Positions 24,758 to 33,081 of a stretch of 64,000 nt of DNA are shown in pieces. Under the pieces are notes generated by a model. It was not told the origin of the DNA and ran no database searches. It worked only from the letters and a program-made list of their open reading frames with translations. The stretch is from a virus. Positions within the stretch are counted from its first letter, which is position 1; the number at the start of each line of letters is the position of its first letter. The DNA is taken from positions 62,001-126,000 of the IMG/VR virus record IMGVR_UViG_3300023174_000071, one strand, 5' to 3'. The position numbers and the translations under genes are program-made.

Positions 24758-25774
24758 ATGATTAATTACGCAGATGTTGTTGTCGATCTTGCATTTGGAG
24801 ATTCTGGAAAAGGTAAGGTATCTTCACATTTAGCAAAAAATGGTGAATATACCCATGTGGTTCGCTTCTCGGGCTCTAATAACGCAGGCCACACCATCTA
24901 TGTTGATGGCAAAAAACTTGTAACTCACGCTATCCCGGTAGGCGTTCTTCATGGAGTTAAGAGCGTTATCGGCCCAGGTTGCGTTTTAAATCCTGAACAT
25001 TTTTTCAACGAACTTAAAGAAATTCAAGATGCAGGCGTTAACACTGAAGGCTTAATTTGGATTTCAAAAAATGTTCACCTTATCACTCCAAGCCATCTAG
25101 AAGAAGATGGTAAGGATACGGCTATTGGAACCACTCGTAGGGGTAATGGTCCAGCATATCGAGATAAATATGGTCGAAAAGGTGTTCGTGCAGAAGCTCA
25201 TGAGAGTCTAACTCCTTATCTGACCGATATTTACGACGAATTCTTCAAACCAAATGAGGCTGCAAATATCTTGTTTGAAGGCGCTCAAGGCTTTTACTTG
25301 GACGTTGATTGGGGTGATTATCCATATGTAACCAGTGGTCATTGCACGGTAGGCTCAGCGGTTATGAATGGTGTTCCACCTCAGAATATCCGAAAAGTCT
25401 TTGGTGTAGTTAAAGCTTATGAAACATATGTTGGCGCCAAAAAGTTTGAACCCCAAGATCCTATTTTCTCAAAAATCAGAGAACTTGGAGCGGAATACGG
25501 AGCGACAACCGGACGACCAAGGCAATGTAATTGGCTAAATCTTGATAATCTAATCCGTGCTGCAAATGTAAATGGAGTTACAGAACTCTGCGTAAACAAG
25601 ACGGATATTCTCCGAAGTCTTGAAGCTTGGAATCTGTATAGTCAAAACGAACTTGTAAGTTTTTCTTCCGAAGATAGTTTCCAAGATTATATTGTTTCAA
25701 AATTGCCAAAGACAATTACAACGTTATATTGGTCAGATAATCCTAATGACATGGGAGAGGCTAAAGCCCTATGA
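24758..25774 (+). CDS. Adenylosuccinate synthetase family enzyme (short PurA, PurZ candidate)
   Basis: PurA joins aspartate to IMP using GTP; phage PurZ does the same with dGMP on the way to 2-aminoadenine. The 338-aa product has GDSGKGK (14-20; catalytic Asp15, but Ser16 where bacterial PurA has Glu), NAGH with His45, IGTTRRGNGPAY, FEGAQG, YPYVTSG, GATTGRPR and NKTD (GTP base motif). It is about 90 residues shorter than bacterial PurA, matching archaeal PurA and PurZ. The usual C-terminal GPxR is replaced by DNPND. It heads an operon with a DHH protein and an IMPDH/GMP-reductase-like enzyme. Family membership is sure; PurA versus PurZ is open. Confidence 0.9.
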   Translation: MINYADVVVDLAFGDSGKGKVSSHLAKNGEYTHVVRFSGSNNAGHTIYVDGKKLVTHAIPVGVLHGVKSVIGPGCVLNPEHFFNELKEIQDAGVNTEGLIWISKNVHLITPSHLEEDGKDTAIGTTRRGNGPAYRDKYGRKGVRAEAHESLTPYLTDIYDEFFKPNEAANILFEGAQGFYLDVDWGDYPYVTSGHCTVGSAVMNGVPPQNIRKVFGVVKAYETYVGAKKFEPQDPIFSKIRELGAEYGATTGRPRQCNWLNLDNLIRAANVNGVTELCVNKTDILRSLEAWNLYSQNELVSFSSEDSFQDYIVSKLPKTITTLYWSDNPNDMGEAKAL

Positions 25775-26601
25775 GTAAATTTATGAAGCCAATGTATGAT
25801 TTTATTATCTACCATGATAATTGTTTCGATGGTTTTGGAGCAAGGTTTGCGGCAGAACTTGCTTACGGAAAATCCGCAGAATATTATCCGGCGCAACATG
25901 ACCGAGAACCACCCAATGTAACGGGCAAAAATGTTTTAATTGCAGACTTTTCTTACCCAAGAGATACTTTGCTTAAAATGAAAGAGCAGGCAAATACTCT
26001 ACAGGTGGTCGATCATCATGTTTCCGCCCAAGATTCTCTAAAAGGTTTAGACTTTTGCCATTTTGATATGGAAAAAAGCGGAGCAGTTTTGGCTTGGGAA
26101 CATATTCATGGAGATGATCCCGTTCCCCAACTTCTTCTCTATATTCAAGATCGGGATCTCTGGAAGTTCAATCTAAAAGGGTCAAAGGAAGTTCTCACCG
26201 CAATTGCTTCTTATGAAAAAGATTTCAAGACTTGGTGCGAATTTGCCGAACAGCTAGAAACTTACGACGGATTTGGCCGACTCTTTACTGAGGGAAGTTC
26301 GATTCTTAAGTATAAAGATTCCACAATTTCATCAATTTTAAAGAAGAAGTTTAATATTAACATCGCAGGGTTTGAAGTTCCATGCGTTAACTCTTCAGTT
26401 TTTCAATCTGAAATTGGAAATATTCTTTCATATGGCTCCCCATTTGCAGCGATTTATTATTACGATGGAGCACAGTTCATCTTTTCTCTTCGAAGCAGCG
26501 ATCAAGGCGTTGATGTTTCGAAAATCGCAAAAAGATTCGGAGGCGGAGGTCATCGTAACGCATCTGGATTTTCTATTAAAAGTTTAAATCAACTTTCCTA
26601 A
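25771..26601 (+). CDS. DHH family phosphoesterase
   Basis: DHH/DHHA1 enzymes are Mn-dependent phosphoesterases such as nanoRNases and cyclic-dinucleotide hydrolases. The 276-aa product has the N-terminal metal site HDNCFDG (15-21), VLIADFS, the DHH motif VVDHH (79-83) and the C-terminal substrate motif GGGGHRNASGF. It has no extra domains, consistent with a short-oligonucleotide or cyclic-dinucleotide hydrolase. The start overlaps the purA-like stop (ATGA), so the two are coupled. It may recycle short RNA or degrade signalling nucleotides. Confidence 0.87.
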   Translation: MSKFMKPMYDFIIYHDNCFDGFGARFAAELAYGKSAEYYPAQHDREPPNVTGKNVLIADFSYPRDTLLKMKEQANTLQVVDHHVSAQDSLKGLDFCHFDMEKSGAVLAWEHIHGDDPVPQLLLYIQDRDLWKFNLKGSKEVLTAIASYEKDFKTWCEFAEQLETYDGFGRLFTEGSSILKYKDSTISSILKKKFNINIAGFEVPCVNSSVFQSEIGNILSYGSPFAAIYYYDGAQFIFSLRSSDQGVDVSKIAKRFGGGGHRNASGFSIKSLNQLS

Positions 26602-26609
26602 GGAGGATT

Positions 26610-27353
26610 ATGTCATTCGATTCAGTGGCTTTAAAAGTCAAAAAATACATTTCAAATAAGAATAACGCACCTTCTTGGTCCAGAAATAGAAATATAATTT
26701 TTCCAAAAATTGTAGAGGAAATGGGGCTTAACGAAAAAGATTTCGAAATAATTTATAATGAGCACAACGCTCTTGATAAGTTGACGCAAATAATTGTGGG
26801 ATCTTTTTTTCCAATTTGGGGCGTTAGGGATATTTATTTTGTATTGCTTGAAAGATTTCCGCATCACGGAGAGCGGATTTTAACATCAAATAATAGTCCT
26901 TTCTTTTTGAAATCGTGGGTTGTAAGCAAAGGGTATTACGAAAATATCTCCTCTATCGATTTTCTTATTTTAGAAAAAGAAAAAAATATCAGGGCCTTAG
27001 GCGCAAAGATATGTGATATTGAAAAATGTAAGAATCTTATTTTTGATAAAGAAGCAGCAGTTCGAAAGATTGCCTACATCAGATTAGGTCCGGTAAATTA
27101 TTTAGATTTTATGTTAAAAGATAAGCATGCAGTAATCCGCTCTATGGGTGTAGGTTTTGCGCCAATGCATTATGCAAAATTAAACGACTTACTTGACGAC
27201 TCATCTCAAATGGTGTTAAATTTACTTATTGACAAAGTTCAATATGAAAAAGTTCCATTTTTGCTAGGTAGTAGGTCGCTCTTGAAACAAAGCGACAGAA
27301 CCCAGCTTTATCTTAAGAGCAAAATTGAAAAGAGACTTGAACGAGGAGTGTAG
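26610..27353 (+). CDS. Hypothetical protein, 247 aa; paralogue family member
   Basis: A strong AAGGAGG site precedes the ATG. The product is helical and may contain HEAT-like repeats (AVRKIAYIRLG...AVIRSMGVGFAP). Its C-terminus (VPFLLGSR...IEKRLERGV) resembles those of the 12462 and 18990 proteins. It sits between two purine-metabolism-related genes. Function unknown. Confidence 0.6.
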   Translation: MSFDSVALKVKKYISNKNNAPSWSRNRNIIFPKIVEEMGLNEKDFEIIYNEHNALDKLTQIIVGSFFPIWGVRDIYFVLLERFPHHGERILTSNNSPFFLKSWVVSKGYYENISSIDFLILEKEKNIRALGAKICDIEKCKNLIFDKEAAVRKIAYIRLGPVNYLDFMLKDKHAVIRSMGVGFAPMHYAKLNDLLDDSSQMVLNLLIDKVQYEKVPFLLGSRSLLKQSDRTQLYLKSKIEKRLERGV

Positions 27354-27356
27354 TTA

Positions 27357-28454
27357 ATGCATAGTAAAAACAAAATTATTTCTGAATCATTATCGTTTGA
27401 TGATGTTTTAATCGTTCCTCAACTATCTAATGTTCGCTCTCGTAACTCTGTGGATACTTCCACAGTAGTTGGCGGATATAAATTGCAGGTTCCGATTATA
27501 TCTTCGCCAATGGATACGGTAACAGAATCAGAAATGGCTATCGCTATGGGTAAAGCTGGTGGGATGGGAATCGTTCATCGCTTTATGTCAATCGAACAAC
27601 AGGCGGAGCAAATTTCCAAAGTTATTTCCGCTCGTTCTTTATCTGGACAAACTTTCCCTGTAGCTTATGCTATCGGAGTTGGTGAGGCGGAATTTGAACG
27701 CTTTCTTTTTATGAAAGATAAATTTGGAAAAGAAATCGATTTTGTGGCTATTGATATTGCAAATGGTCATTCATCTTTGATGAAAGAAATGATTTCCGCA
27801 GTGAAGGAATCTCTATCAGCAAGCGACCTTAGCAATACTAAAATTATTGCCGGGAACGTCGCAACCGGTGAGGGTTGGCTTTATTTGGCAAAAGCTGGTG
27901 CTGACTGCGTGAGAATCGGCATTGGAGGCGGATTTATCTGTAAAACTCGAATTATGACCGGAATGGGCGTGCCAACTTTTGCTTCCGTTTTGGATGCGGC
28001 ATCCTCTCGTGAAATTAATTCTGAATTTTCTCATGTATCCATTCTTGCGGATGGCGGGATTCGTTATCCAGCAGACTTGGCGAAAAGCTTGGCAGCGGGA
28101 GCGGACGCTATTATTTGCGGAAAAATTCTAGCAGGCTCAGATGAAGCACCGACTTTGCAAATTATCCAGCAAAACGGAGTAAATCACAAAGTTTATCGAG
28201 GGATGGCGAGCGAAGAAATCCAAAAAGAAAAGCGTGGAGGTCTTAAGAAGGGAACTTGCGCAGAGGGTGTTTCAACCTTTATTAAATGCACAGGTTCACT
28301 TGAAAATACACTCAATGACTTTGTCGGAGGTCTAAAATCATCATTCACTTATGTTGACGCCACAAACCTAACCGAATATAGAGAGAACACCTTCTTCACC
28401 AAAATCACCGAAGCGGGTCTTTCAGAATCCCATGCGTTTGGCACTAGACAATAA
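27357..28454 (+). CDS. IMP dehydrogenase / GMP reductase family enzyme, no CBS domain
   Basis: This family oxidises IMP to XMP (GuaB) or reduces GMP to IMP (GuaC). The 365-aa TIM-barrel product has [19 protein letters not shown], the catalytic loop with Cys195 (GGGFICKTR), ADGGIR and YRGMAS. It lacks CBS domains and has a short flap like GuaC; the segment [11 protein letters not shown] also looks GuaC-like, whereas AGLSESH looks GuaB-like. The loop is odd: bacterial enzymes read GPGS before the Ile-Cys, here GGGF, so the phosphate-contacting Ser is Phe. The direction of reaction cannot be decided from sequence. Confidence 0.88.
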   Translation: MHSKNKIISESLSFDDVLIVPQLSNVRSRNSVDTSTVVGGYKLQVPIISSPMDTVTESEMAIAMGKAGGMGIVHRFMSIEQQAEQISKVISARSLSGQTFPVAYAIGVGEAEFERFLFMKDKFGKEIDFVAIDIANGHSSLMKEMISAVKESLSASDLSNTKIIAGNVATGEGWLYLAKAGADCVRIGIGGGFICKTRIMTGMGVPTFASVLDAASSREINSEFSHVSILADGGIRYPADLAKSLAAGADAIICGKILAGSDEAPTLQIIQQNGVNHKVYRGMASEEIQKEKRGGLKKGTCAEGVSTFIKCTGSLENTLNDFVGGLKSSFTYVDATNLTEYRENTFFTKITEAGLSESHAFGTRQ

Positions 28455-28482
28455 ATAAACCTAATTATAGGAGCAAGCTGAT

Positions 28483-29565
28483 ATGAACGTCGTACAAACA
28501 AAGCAAGTCCTTAAGAATATGCCGGTAGACAAATCTGTTCTTCTCCGTGCAAAGCATGGTGTTGGAAAGTCCTCTGTCATCCGTCAAGCTTGCGAAGAAA
28601 TGGGAATTCAATATTTCGATGTTCGCCTTTCTCAATGCGAAGTTGGCGATATTAAGGGGCTTCCATTTAAGAATGAAGAAAAGAAGATTACCGAGTTCTT
28701 GAAGTGCTATTGGTGGCCTCGTGATATGAATAGTCAGGGAGTTCTTTTCTTTGACGAACTAAACCGTGCATCCAAGGATACGCTCCAAGCAGTTTTTGAA
28801 ATCTGTCTTGATCGTCGTCTTGATGGTGAACCGCTACCTAAGGGTTGGCGTGTTGTTGCAGCAATTAATGCTGATGATGATTATGATGTTGTTGAACTCG
28901 ATCCGGCGCTTCTTGATCGTTGGTTTATTATTGATTTTGATCCTTCCGTTCAAGAATGGGTTAATTGGGCTCGTTCGGCTAAGCTTCATCCTGCAGTTGT
29001 TGACTTCGTTGCTCGTAATCCAAATCTTCTTGACCCTCCGGTTGGAAGCTTGGAGGCCGGTCGAGTTTACCCCTCCCGTCGTTCTTGGGCGGCTCTTAGT
29101 GACTGCCTAAATTCTATGAATATTATTGAGCAAAATGATGTAAGCATGCTTACCATGATCGCTAAGGGTTGGGTTGGTCGTGAAACCGCTCTTCCATTTG
29201 AAAAGTTCGTAACTAGCGAGTTCTCTTATCTTCGAGCAGAAGATGTTCTAAATGACTTTGATAAGTATCGCGAAAAGATTGTCTCTGCTTGTGCTGATAT
29301 CGAAGTTATTGCTGCTCTTGCGAATTCAGTTGTATCAACGTACAATGACCGCTCTCGTGTCGATGAAAAGCACAAGAAAGCTCTTTATAATTTCTTCCTC
29401 CTTCTCCCGAAGGATGTAGCATCAAATACTTGGACTCAAATTCTAAGCGGCAAGAAGAGTCGTGAGGTTTCCAAGACTTGGCAGCAGGAGCCTGAATTTA
29501 CAGAATTCCTAATGTCGATTTACACTCAGCGTCCGAAGCCAAAGGCAGAAGCGCTTACTGCGTAA
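28483..29565 (+). CDS. MoxR-type AAA+ ATPase
   Basis: MoxR ATPases act as chaperones that load or activate partner VWA-domain proteins. The 360-aa product has Walker A AKHGVGKSS (23-31), a Walker B GVLFFDELNRA, sensor-1-like VVAAINADDD and an arginine-bearing LDPALLDRW. The gene is followed by a VWA/metallopeptidase-like gene (29634), the standard MoxR partner arrangement, although a terminator and a promoter lie between them. The role could be remodelling of a metal-dependent or replication complex; this is inference. Confidence 0.88.
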   Translation: MNVVQTKQVLKNMPVDKSVLLRAKHGVGKSSVIRQACEEMGIQYFDVRLSQCEVGDIKGLPFKNEEKKITEFLKCYWWPRDMNSQGVLFFDELNRASKDTLQAVFEICLDRRLDGEPLPKGWRVVAAINADDDYDVVELDPALLDRWFIIDFDPSVQEWVNWARSAKLHPAVVDFVARNPNLLDPPVGSLEAGRVYPSRRSWAALSDCLNSMNIIEQNDVSMLTMIAKGWVGRETALPFEKFVTSEFSYLRAEDVLNDFDKYREKIVSACADIEVIAALANSVVSTYNDRSRVDEKHKKALYNFFLLLPKDVASNTWTQILSGKKSREVSKTWQQEPEFTEFLMSIYTQRPKPKAEALTA

Positions 29566-29572
29566 AGATAAC

Positions 29573-29601
29573 TTGACAGATTGAATCCAACGGGCTAGAA
29601 T
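29573..29601 (+). promoter_or_regulatory. Strong sigma-70-type promoter (TTGACA-N17-TAGAAT)
   Basis: TTGACA (29573-29578), a 17-base spacer and TAGAAT (29596-29601). The -10 box overlaps the 5' arm of the terminator hairpin at 29589-29618. Transcription would start near 29608, inside the hairpin, so only upstream transcripts form the full stem. Confidence 0.75.
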
Positions 29602-29624
29602 TCAAACACTAGCCCGTTTCTTTT
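29589..29624 (+). terminator. Intrinsic terminator after the MoxR gene
   Basis: AACGGGCTAG (29589-29598) pairs with CTAGCCCGTT (29609-29618) around a 10-base loop, followed by TCTTTT. Confidence 0.75.
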
Positions 29625-29633
29625 GGAGAATAT

Positions 29634-30851
29634 ATGAATCCCGAACCAAGTAATGAATCGAAAATTGAGCAAAATTCGATTCTTTCAAATACTCAAATTT
29701 TAAGCGCAAAAGAAAAGCTTGATGTTGCAATTTCACGTCTAATTACATTTCAGCCGCTATATGGCGTTGTCTTTATGCATCTAAATAAGATGGAAAGCAA
29801 AACAATTCCAACGATGGCTGTAGGCGTTACTCGTCGTGTTGATCTGGTGTTTTATTATAATCTAGAGTTTGTTAGCAAGCTTGATATTCAGCAAATTACA
29901 GCCGTTCTGAAGCATGAAGCTTTGCATATTTTGCTTCATCATATTTCTCGAGCCCGACACTTTGCTTATAATCCTCGTGGATATAATATTGCAGCAGATT
30001 GCGCTATCAACTGTCATATTAAGAATCTGCCCGGAAACTGTATGCTGCCAAGCCTATTCGGTCTAAAAGATCATGAATCGGCTGAATGGTATTATGAAAA
30101 CATTAAGAATCAAGCAGAGAATGCGCAAAAAGGTCTTGAAGAATTTCTAAATTCAAAAGGTATTGATGTTGATGATATCGATGATCACTCCATGTGGGGC
30201 GATTTCGATGATGAAGTTATCCGAGAAAAAGTTCGAGGAATTGCTGATAAGGCCATTAAGGCTCAAGAGAAGCGTGGATGGGGCGATGTTGCCGGAAATC
30301 TTGCCGCTCAAATTATTGCGGCAAATAAACCGGTTATTATTTGGCAGCGTGAAGTTCGTTACTTTATTAATAAGCTGGTTTTGATGGATCGCAAGTCAAC
30401 TCGTATGCGGCCAAACCGTCGATATGGTTATAATAATCCGGGTACAAAGCGAGATTGCCGTTCAAGGATTCTTGTTGCTCTAGATACTTCCGGTTCGGTC
30501 TCCGATGATGAATTGGAATCCTTTGTAACAGAAATCAACGGCATGATTAATCATGTTTCGGTTGATGTTGTGCAATTTGATTGTGGCCCAAAGAACAAGC
30601 CGGAACCTTTCACAAAGAAGATAAAGAAAATGGATATTATCGGTCGAGGAGGAACAGATCCAAATCCGGTCTTGCTTCTTGCCGACGAAGAGGGCTATGA
30701 TGGGTTAGTCGTTCTTACTGATGGGGGATTCTCCATCACTGTAGATAAACCAAAATGCCGAGTGCTCTGGTGTGGCATGGAACGACATGAGAATTATTTC
30801 ACGCACATTAAGTTTGGAAAGAAAGTTTTCATTTCAGAAAAGAAGAAATAA
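29634..30851 (+). CDS. VWA-like protein with N-terminal putative metallopeptidase domain
   Basis: The 405-aa product matches the family that pairs a putative metallopeptidase (HEALH at 94-98) with a C-terminal VWA-like fold containing a MIDAS-type DTSGS (284-288) and TDGG further on. Members usually sit beside a MoxR ATPase, as here. The family's biochemical role is not established. The gene has its own promoter, so partner and ATPase may be expressed at different levels. Confidence 0.85.
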   Translation: MNPEPSNESKIEQNSILSNTQILSAKEKLDVAISRLITFQPLYGVVFMHLNKMESKTIPTMAVGVTRRVDLVFYYNLEFVSKLDIQQITAVLKHEALHILLHHISRARHFAYNPRGYNIAADCAINCHIKNLPGNCMLPSLFGLKDHESAEWYYENIKNQAENAQKGLEEFLNSKGIDVDDIDDHSMWGDFDDEVIREKVRGIADKAIKAQEKRGWGDVAGNLAAQIIAANKPVIIWQREVRYFINKLVLMDRKSTRMRPNRRYGYNNPGTKRDCRSRILVALDTSGSVSDDELESFVTEINGMINHVSVDVVQFDCGPKNKPEPFTKKIKKMDIIGRGGTDPNPVLLLADEEGYDGLVVLTDGGFSITVDKPKCRVLWCGMERHENYFTHIKFGKKVFISEKKK

Positions 30852-30860
30852 GGAGAATTA

Positions 30861-32072
30861 ATGTATCAAATTCATCGACAGACTCCGAGCAAGATTTCTA
30901 CAATTATGGTAGTTTTGGATGCCGGGGCACGGGCGGAATGGGGAGAATTTAATCCCGGAATTGCGCATATGCTTGAACACTGTCTTTTCAAGGGAACTGA
31001 AAAGCGCAATTGGGAAGAGATTCAGCGTGAACTTGGCTTTATCGGAGGAAATAGCAACGCATTTACATCAAATGAAATGGTTTGTTATTATATCTCAACC
31101 CCATTTGAAAATGTAGAGGCGGCAGCAGATATTATCTCTGACATTACATTTAACTCAACAATTCCTGAAGAAGAATTTCTAAAAGAAGTTGAAGTGGTTA
31201 AGGAAGAGGAGTTGATGTATAAGGAGGATCCTGATTCCGTAATGTGGGATCGATTCTGTGAGGAATTCTTCTCTAATTATCTGGCTACACCGGTTATTGG
31301 AACAGGCGAAACTATCGCTAAGTTTACACGGGATGAAGTGTACGCTTTCTATAAGAAGTTTTATAATCGAGATGGCATGCTTGTTGTTTTGACGAGCCCT
31401 TATTCGCAGGAAGAAGGTGAAGCTATTCTTGAGAAATACTTTGGTCCAAACGATAAGGTCTTTACCCGAGATGTTAAGTTTGAACAAAATGTGTATCCTC
31501 CATCCAAGCGAATCAATATGAAGAAGCCCGGTCTTGAACAGGCTCACGTTCAAATTGCATACCCCGGACTCAATGTTGGCGATCAAGATTTGCAATCTTT
31601 ACAAATTCTTAGCTGCATTCTCGGTGCAGGTATGGATAGCCGACTCTTTACGGAAGTTCGAGAAAAGAATGGCCTTTGCTACAATATTGGTTGCGGTTCT
31701 CAGCAGTTTCGTGATGCAGGAGCTTTTTTGATTAGTTCTTCGACTCGTGAAGAAAATATCGAAAAGCTAATTGGCCTAGTTAATGTTGAATTGGAAAAGC
31801 TAAAAAATCATCCTGTTACAGAAGAAGAATTGATGCGAGCGAAGAATAAGTTTCGAGCCAACTTCTATTCTTCCTGTGAATCGAGTTATGGCGTTGCGAA
31901 AGATCTTTTAGTTCAAGTTTTCAATAACCGAGCACCCATTGAAGCAATCATGGAACGATTGATGGCTGTAACAGCAGAAGATGTTATGAAGATTGCTAAT
32001 CGAATCTTTAATCATGACTTTAGCACAACAGTTGTCTGTGTAAATGAACGAGCAGAATCATCTCAGGCTTAG
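30861..32072 (+). CDS. M16 family zinc metallopeptidase
   Basis: M16 peptidases (pitrilysin and processing-peptidase type) cleave peptides in a clam-shell chamber. The 403-aa product has the inverted zinc motif HMLEH (36-40) and the downstream acidic ligand region VKEEEL (about 113-118), then the typical second half with LSCILGAGMDSRLFTEVRE and GLCYNIG. The length fits single-subunit bacterial processing-peptidase homologues that act as dimers. There is no signal peptide, so it should be cytoplasmic or virion-borne. It lies 9 bases after the VWA gene. Maturation of virion proteins is one possible role. Confidence 0.93.
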   Translation: MYQIHRQTPSKISTIMVVLDAGARAEWGEFNPGIAHMLEHCLFKGTEKRNWEEIQRELGFIGGNSNAFTSNEMVCYYISTPFENVEAAADIISDITFNSTIPEEEFLKEVEVVKEEELMYKEDPDSVMWDRFCEEFFSNYLATPVIGTGETIAKFTRDEVYAFYKKFYNRDGMLVVLTSPYSQEEGEAILEKYFGPNDKVFTRDVKFEQNVYPPSKRINMKKPGLEQAHVQIAYPGLNVGDQDLQSLQILSCILGAGMDSRLFTEVREKNGLCYNIGCGSQQFRDAGAFLISSSTREENIEKLIGLVNVELEKLKNHPVTEEELMRAKNKFRANFYSSCESSYGVAKDLLVQVFNNRAPIEAIMERLMAVTAEDVMKIANRIFNHDFSTTVVCVNERAESSQA

Positions 32073-32115
32073 TCTAGGCTAAGCTATAAGATGATGTAAA
32101 TCTGGATACGGAAAG

Positions 32116-32163
32116 TTGCTCAAAGTATATTTTGTTTGATAAAAGCAAAGCTGCTTTGAGCAA
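32116..32163 (+). repeat. Inverted repeat in the 198-base gap 32073-32270
   Basis: TTGCTCAAAG (32116-32125) and CTTTGAGCAA (32154-32163) are perfect arms separated by 28 bases. The gap contains no convincing gene. A following T-run is absent (AAATTTCG). It may be a weak terminator, an operator pair or an RNA structure. Confidence 0.45.
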
Positions 32164-32210
32164 AATTTCGTCAAAATAGGATACTGCAAGAAAAGTTGTA
32201 AAATCTATTA

Positions 32211-32263
32211 CAGCCTCGCAATAAAGAAGGTAAAATTAAGCATACCGCTGATTATCGAGGCTG
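32211..32263 (+). repeat. Inverted repeat just upstream of the 32271 gene
   Basis: CAGCCTCG (32211-32218) and CGAGGCTG (32256-32263) are perfect 8-base arms, 37 bases apart, ending 7 bases before the ATG. In the mRNA this would hold the ribosome binding region near the base of a stem. The loop contains GGTAAAATTAAG, similar to other gap sequences. Confidence 0.4.
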
Positions 32264-32270
32264 AAACAAG

Positions 32271-32585
32271 ATGAATTTAATTTTCCTAATAGTATTCTCA
32301 ATTGGTGCGACAAACCTAGTTGTTAACGCATCAATATTAGAGGGGTTACGAAATGCAGTTTCTTCAAAGCATCAATTGTTAGAAAAGCTGCTATCCTGTA
32401 TGATGTGTGCGGGTTTCTGGGTTGGTATGTTATCGTCTTTATTTTTCGGAATCAATCCGATTTTTGCGGCGGTAATTTCCAGCCTTTTTTCACATCTATT
32501 TGGCGTACTAGTAGGGTGCGTCGAATCTGTAACTTATGCAAACTATCAAATTCCACAAGCTGTAGAGGTTGAATATGAAGAATAA
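32271..32585 (+). CDS. Small membrane protein with CMMC motif (DUF1360-like)
   Basis: The 104-aa product has about three hydrophobic segments (residues 2-22, 43-62, 65-85) and a conserved-looking LLSCMMCAGFWVG, familiar from phage proteins of the DUF1360 type. The C-terminus is acidic. It has no obvious ribosome binding site (AAACAAG only) and lies below an 8-base inverted repeat, so its translation may be regulated. Function unknown. Confidence 0.65.
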   Translation: MNLIFLIVFSIGATNLVVNASILEGLRNAVSSKHQLLEKLLSCMMCAGFWVGMLSSLFFGINPIFAAVISSLFSHLFGVLVGCVESVTYANYQIPQAVEVEYEE

Positions 32586-33063
32586 GAATAGTCGTTTGTC
32601 TATCCCAGGAAAAATTATTGATCTTCTTTGGTACGATGATGAGTTTTTCCGAGAAGTAACCAATATTAAGAAGGCGTCAGATGTAAAGTTTCCGAAATAC
32701 GATCATTGGTTAGAATCGAATAATTTTTTCATGGAATTTGCTTTGGCGGGATACTCCGCTGAAGATATCTCCATTATCGTTCAAGATAATGAATTAGTTT
32801 TAAGAAGCACACGCTCATCTAAGACGGATGATTTGACGGAAGTGGATGTTGCTGCATCCGATTTGACTGCAAATACTCAACTAAAGATTCAGAAGGGCGT
32901 AGTTGTACGAGGCATTGCTCGCAGAAATTTTGAAGTTAAATTCCTAATTAGTTCAGAATTTGATCTTGAGCAAGCAACTGCTTCTATGAAAAATGGTCTA
33001 CTTCAGGTAATTGTTCCAACTAAGAAAGACCGAATTATTAAAAATATACTTATTCAAGAATAA
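32575..33063 (+). CDS. Hsp20-like small heat shock protein
   Basis: Small heat shock proteins hold unfolding proteins. The 162-aa product carries an alpha-crystallin domain: FFMEFALAGYSAEDISIIVQ, ELVLRS, GIARRNFEVKFLI and the closing MKNGLLQVIVP. It ends IIKNILIQE, near the usual I-x-I tail. ATG 32575 has AGAGG upstream and overlaps the membrane-protein gene by 11 bases. It resembles the hsp20 proteins of T4-like cyanophages, where it is thought to help virion assembly. Confidence 0.88.
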   Translation: MKNKNSRLSIPGKIIDLLWYDDEFFREVTNIKKASDVKFPKYDHWLESNNFFMEFALAGYSAEDISIIVQDNELVLRSTRSSKTDDLTEVDVAASDLTANTQLKIQKGVVVRGIARRNFEVKFLISSEFDLEQATASMKNGLLQVIVPTKKDRIIKNILIQE

Positions 33064-33081
33064 TATACAGAGAGGTTTAAA

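Noticed and set aside
24758-28454. Complete 2-aminoadenine (Z-genome) gene set
   Set aside because: No DatZ-type HD phosphohydrolase or MazZ-type pyrophosphatase is recognised in the window, so only the PurZ candidate is reported, as an open question.
31179-31595. 138-aa minus-strand frame inside the M16 peptidase gene
   Set aside because: It lies wholly antisense to a well-supported enzyme and shows no recognisable motif or start signal.
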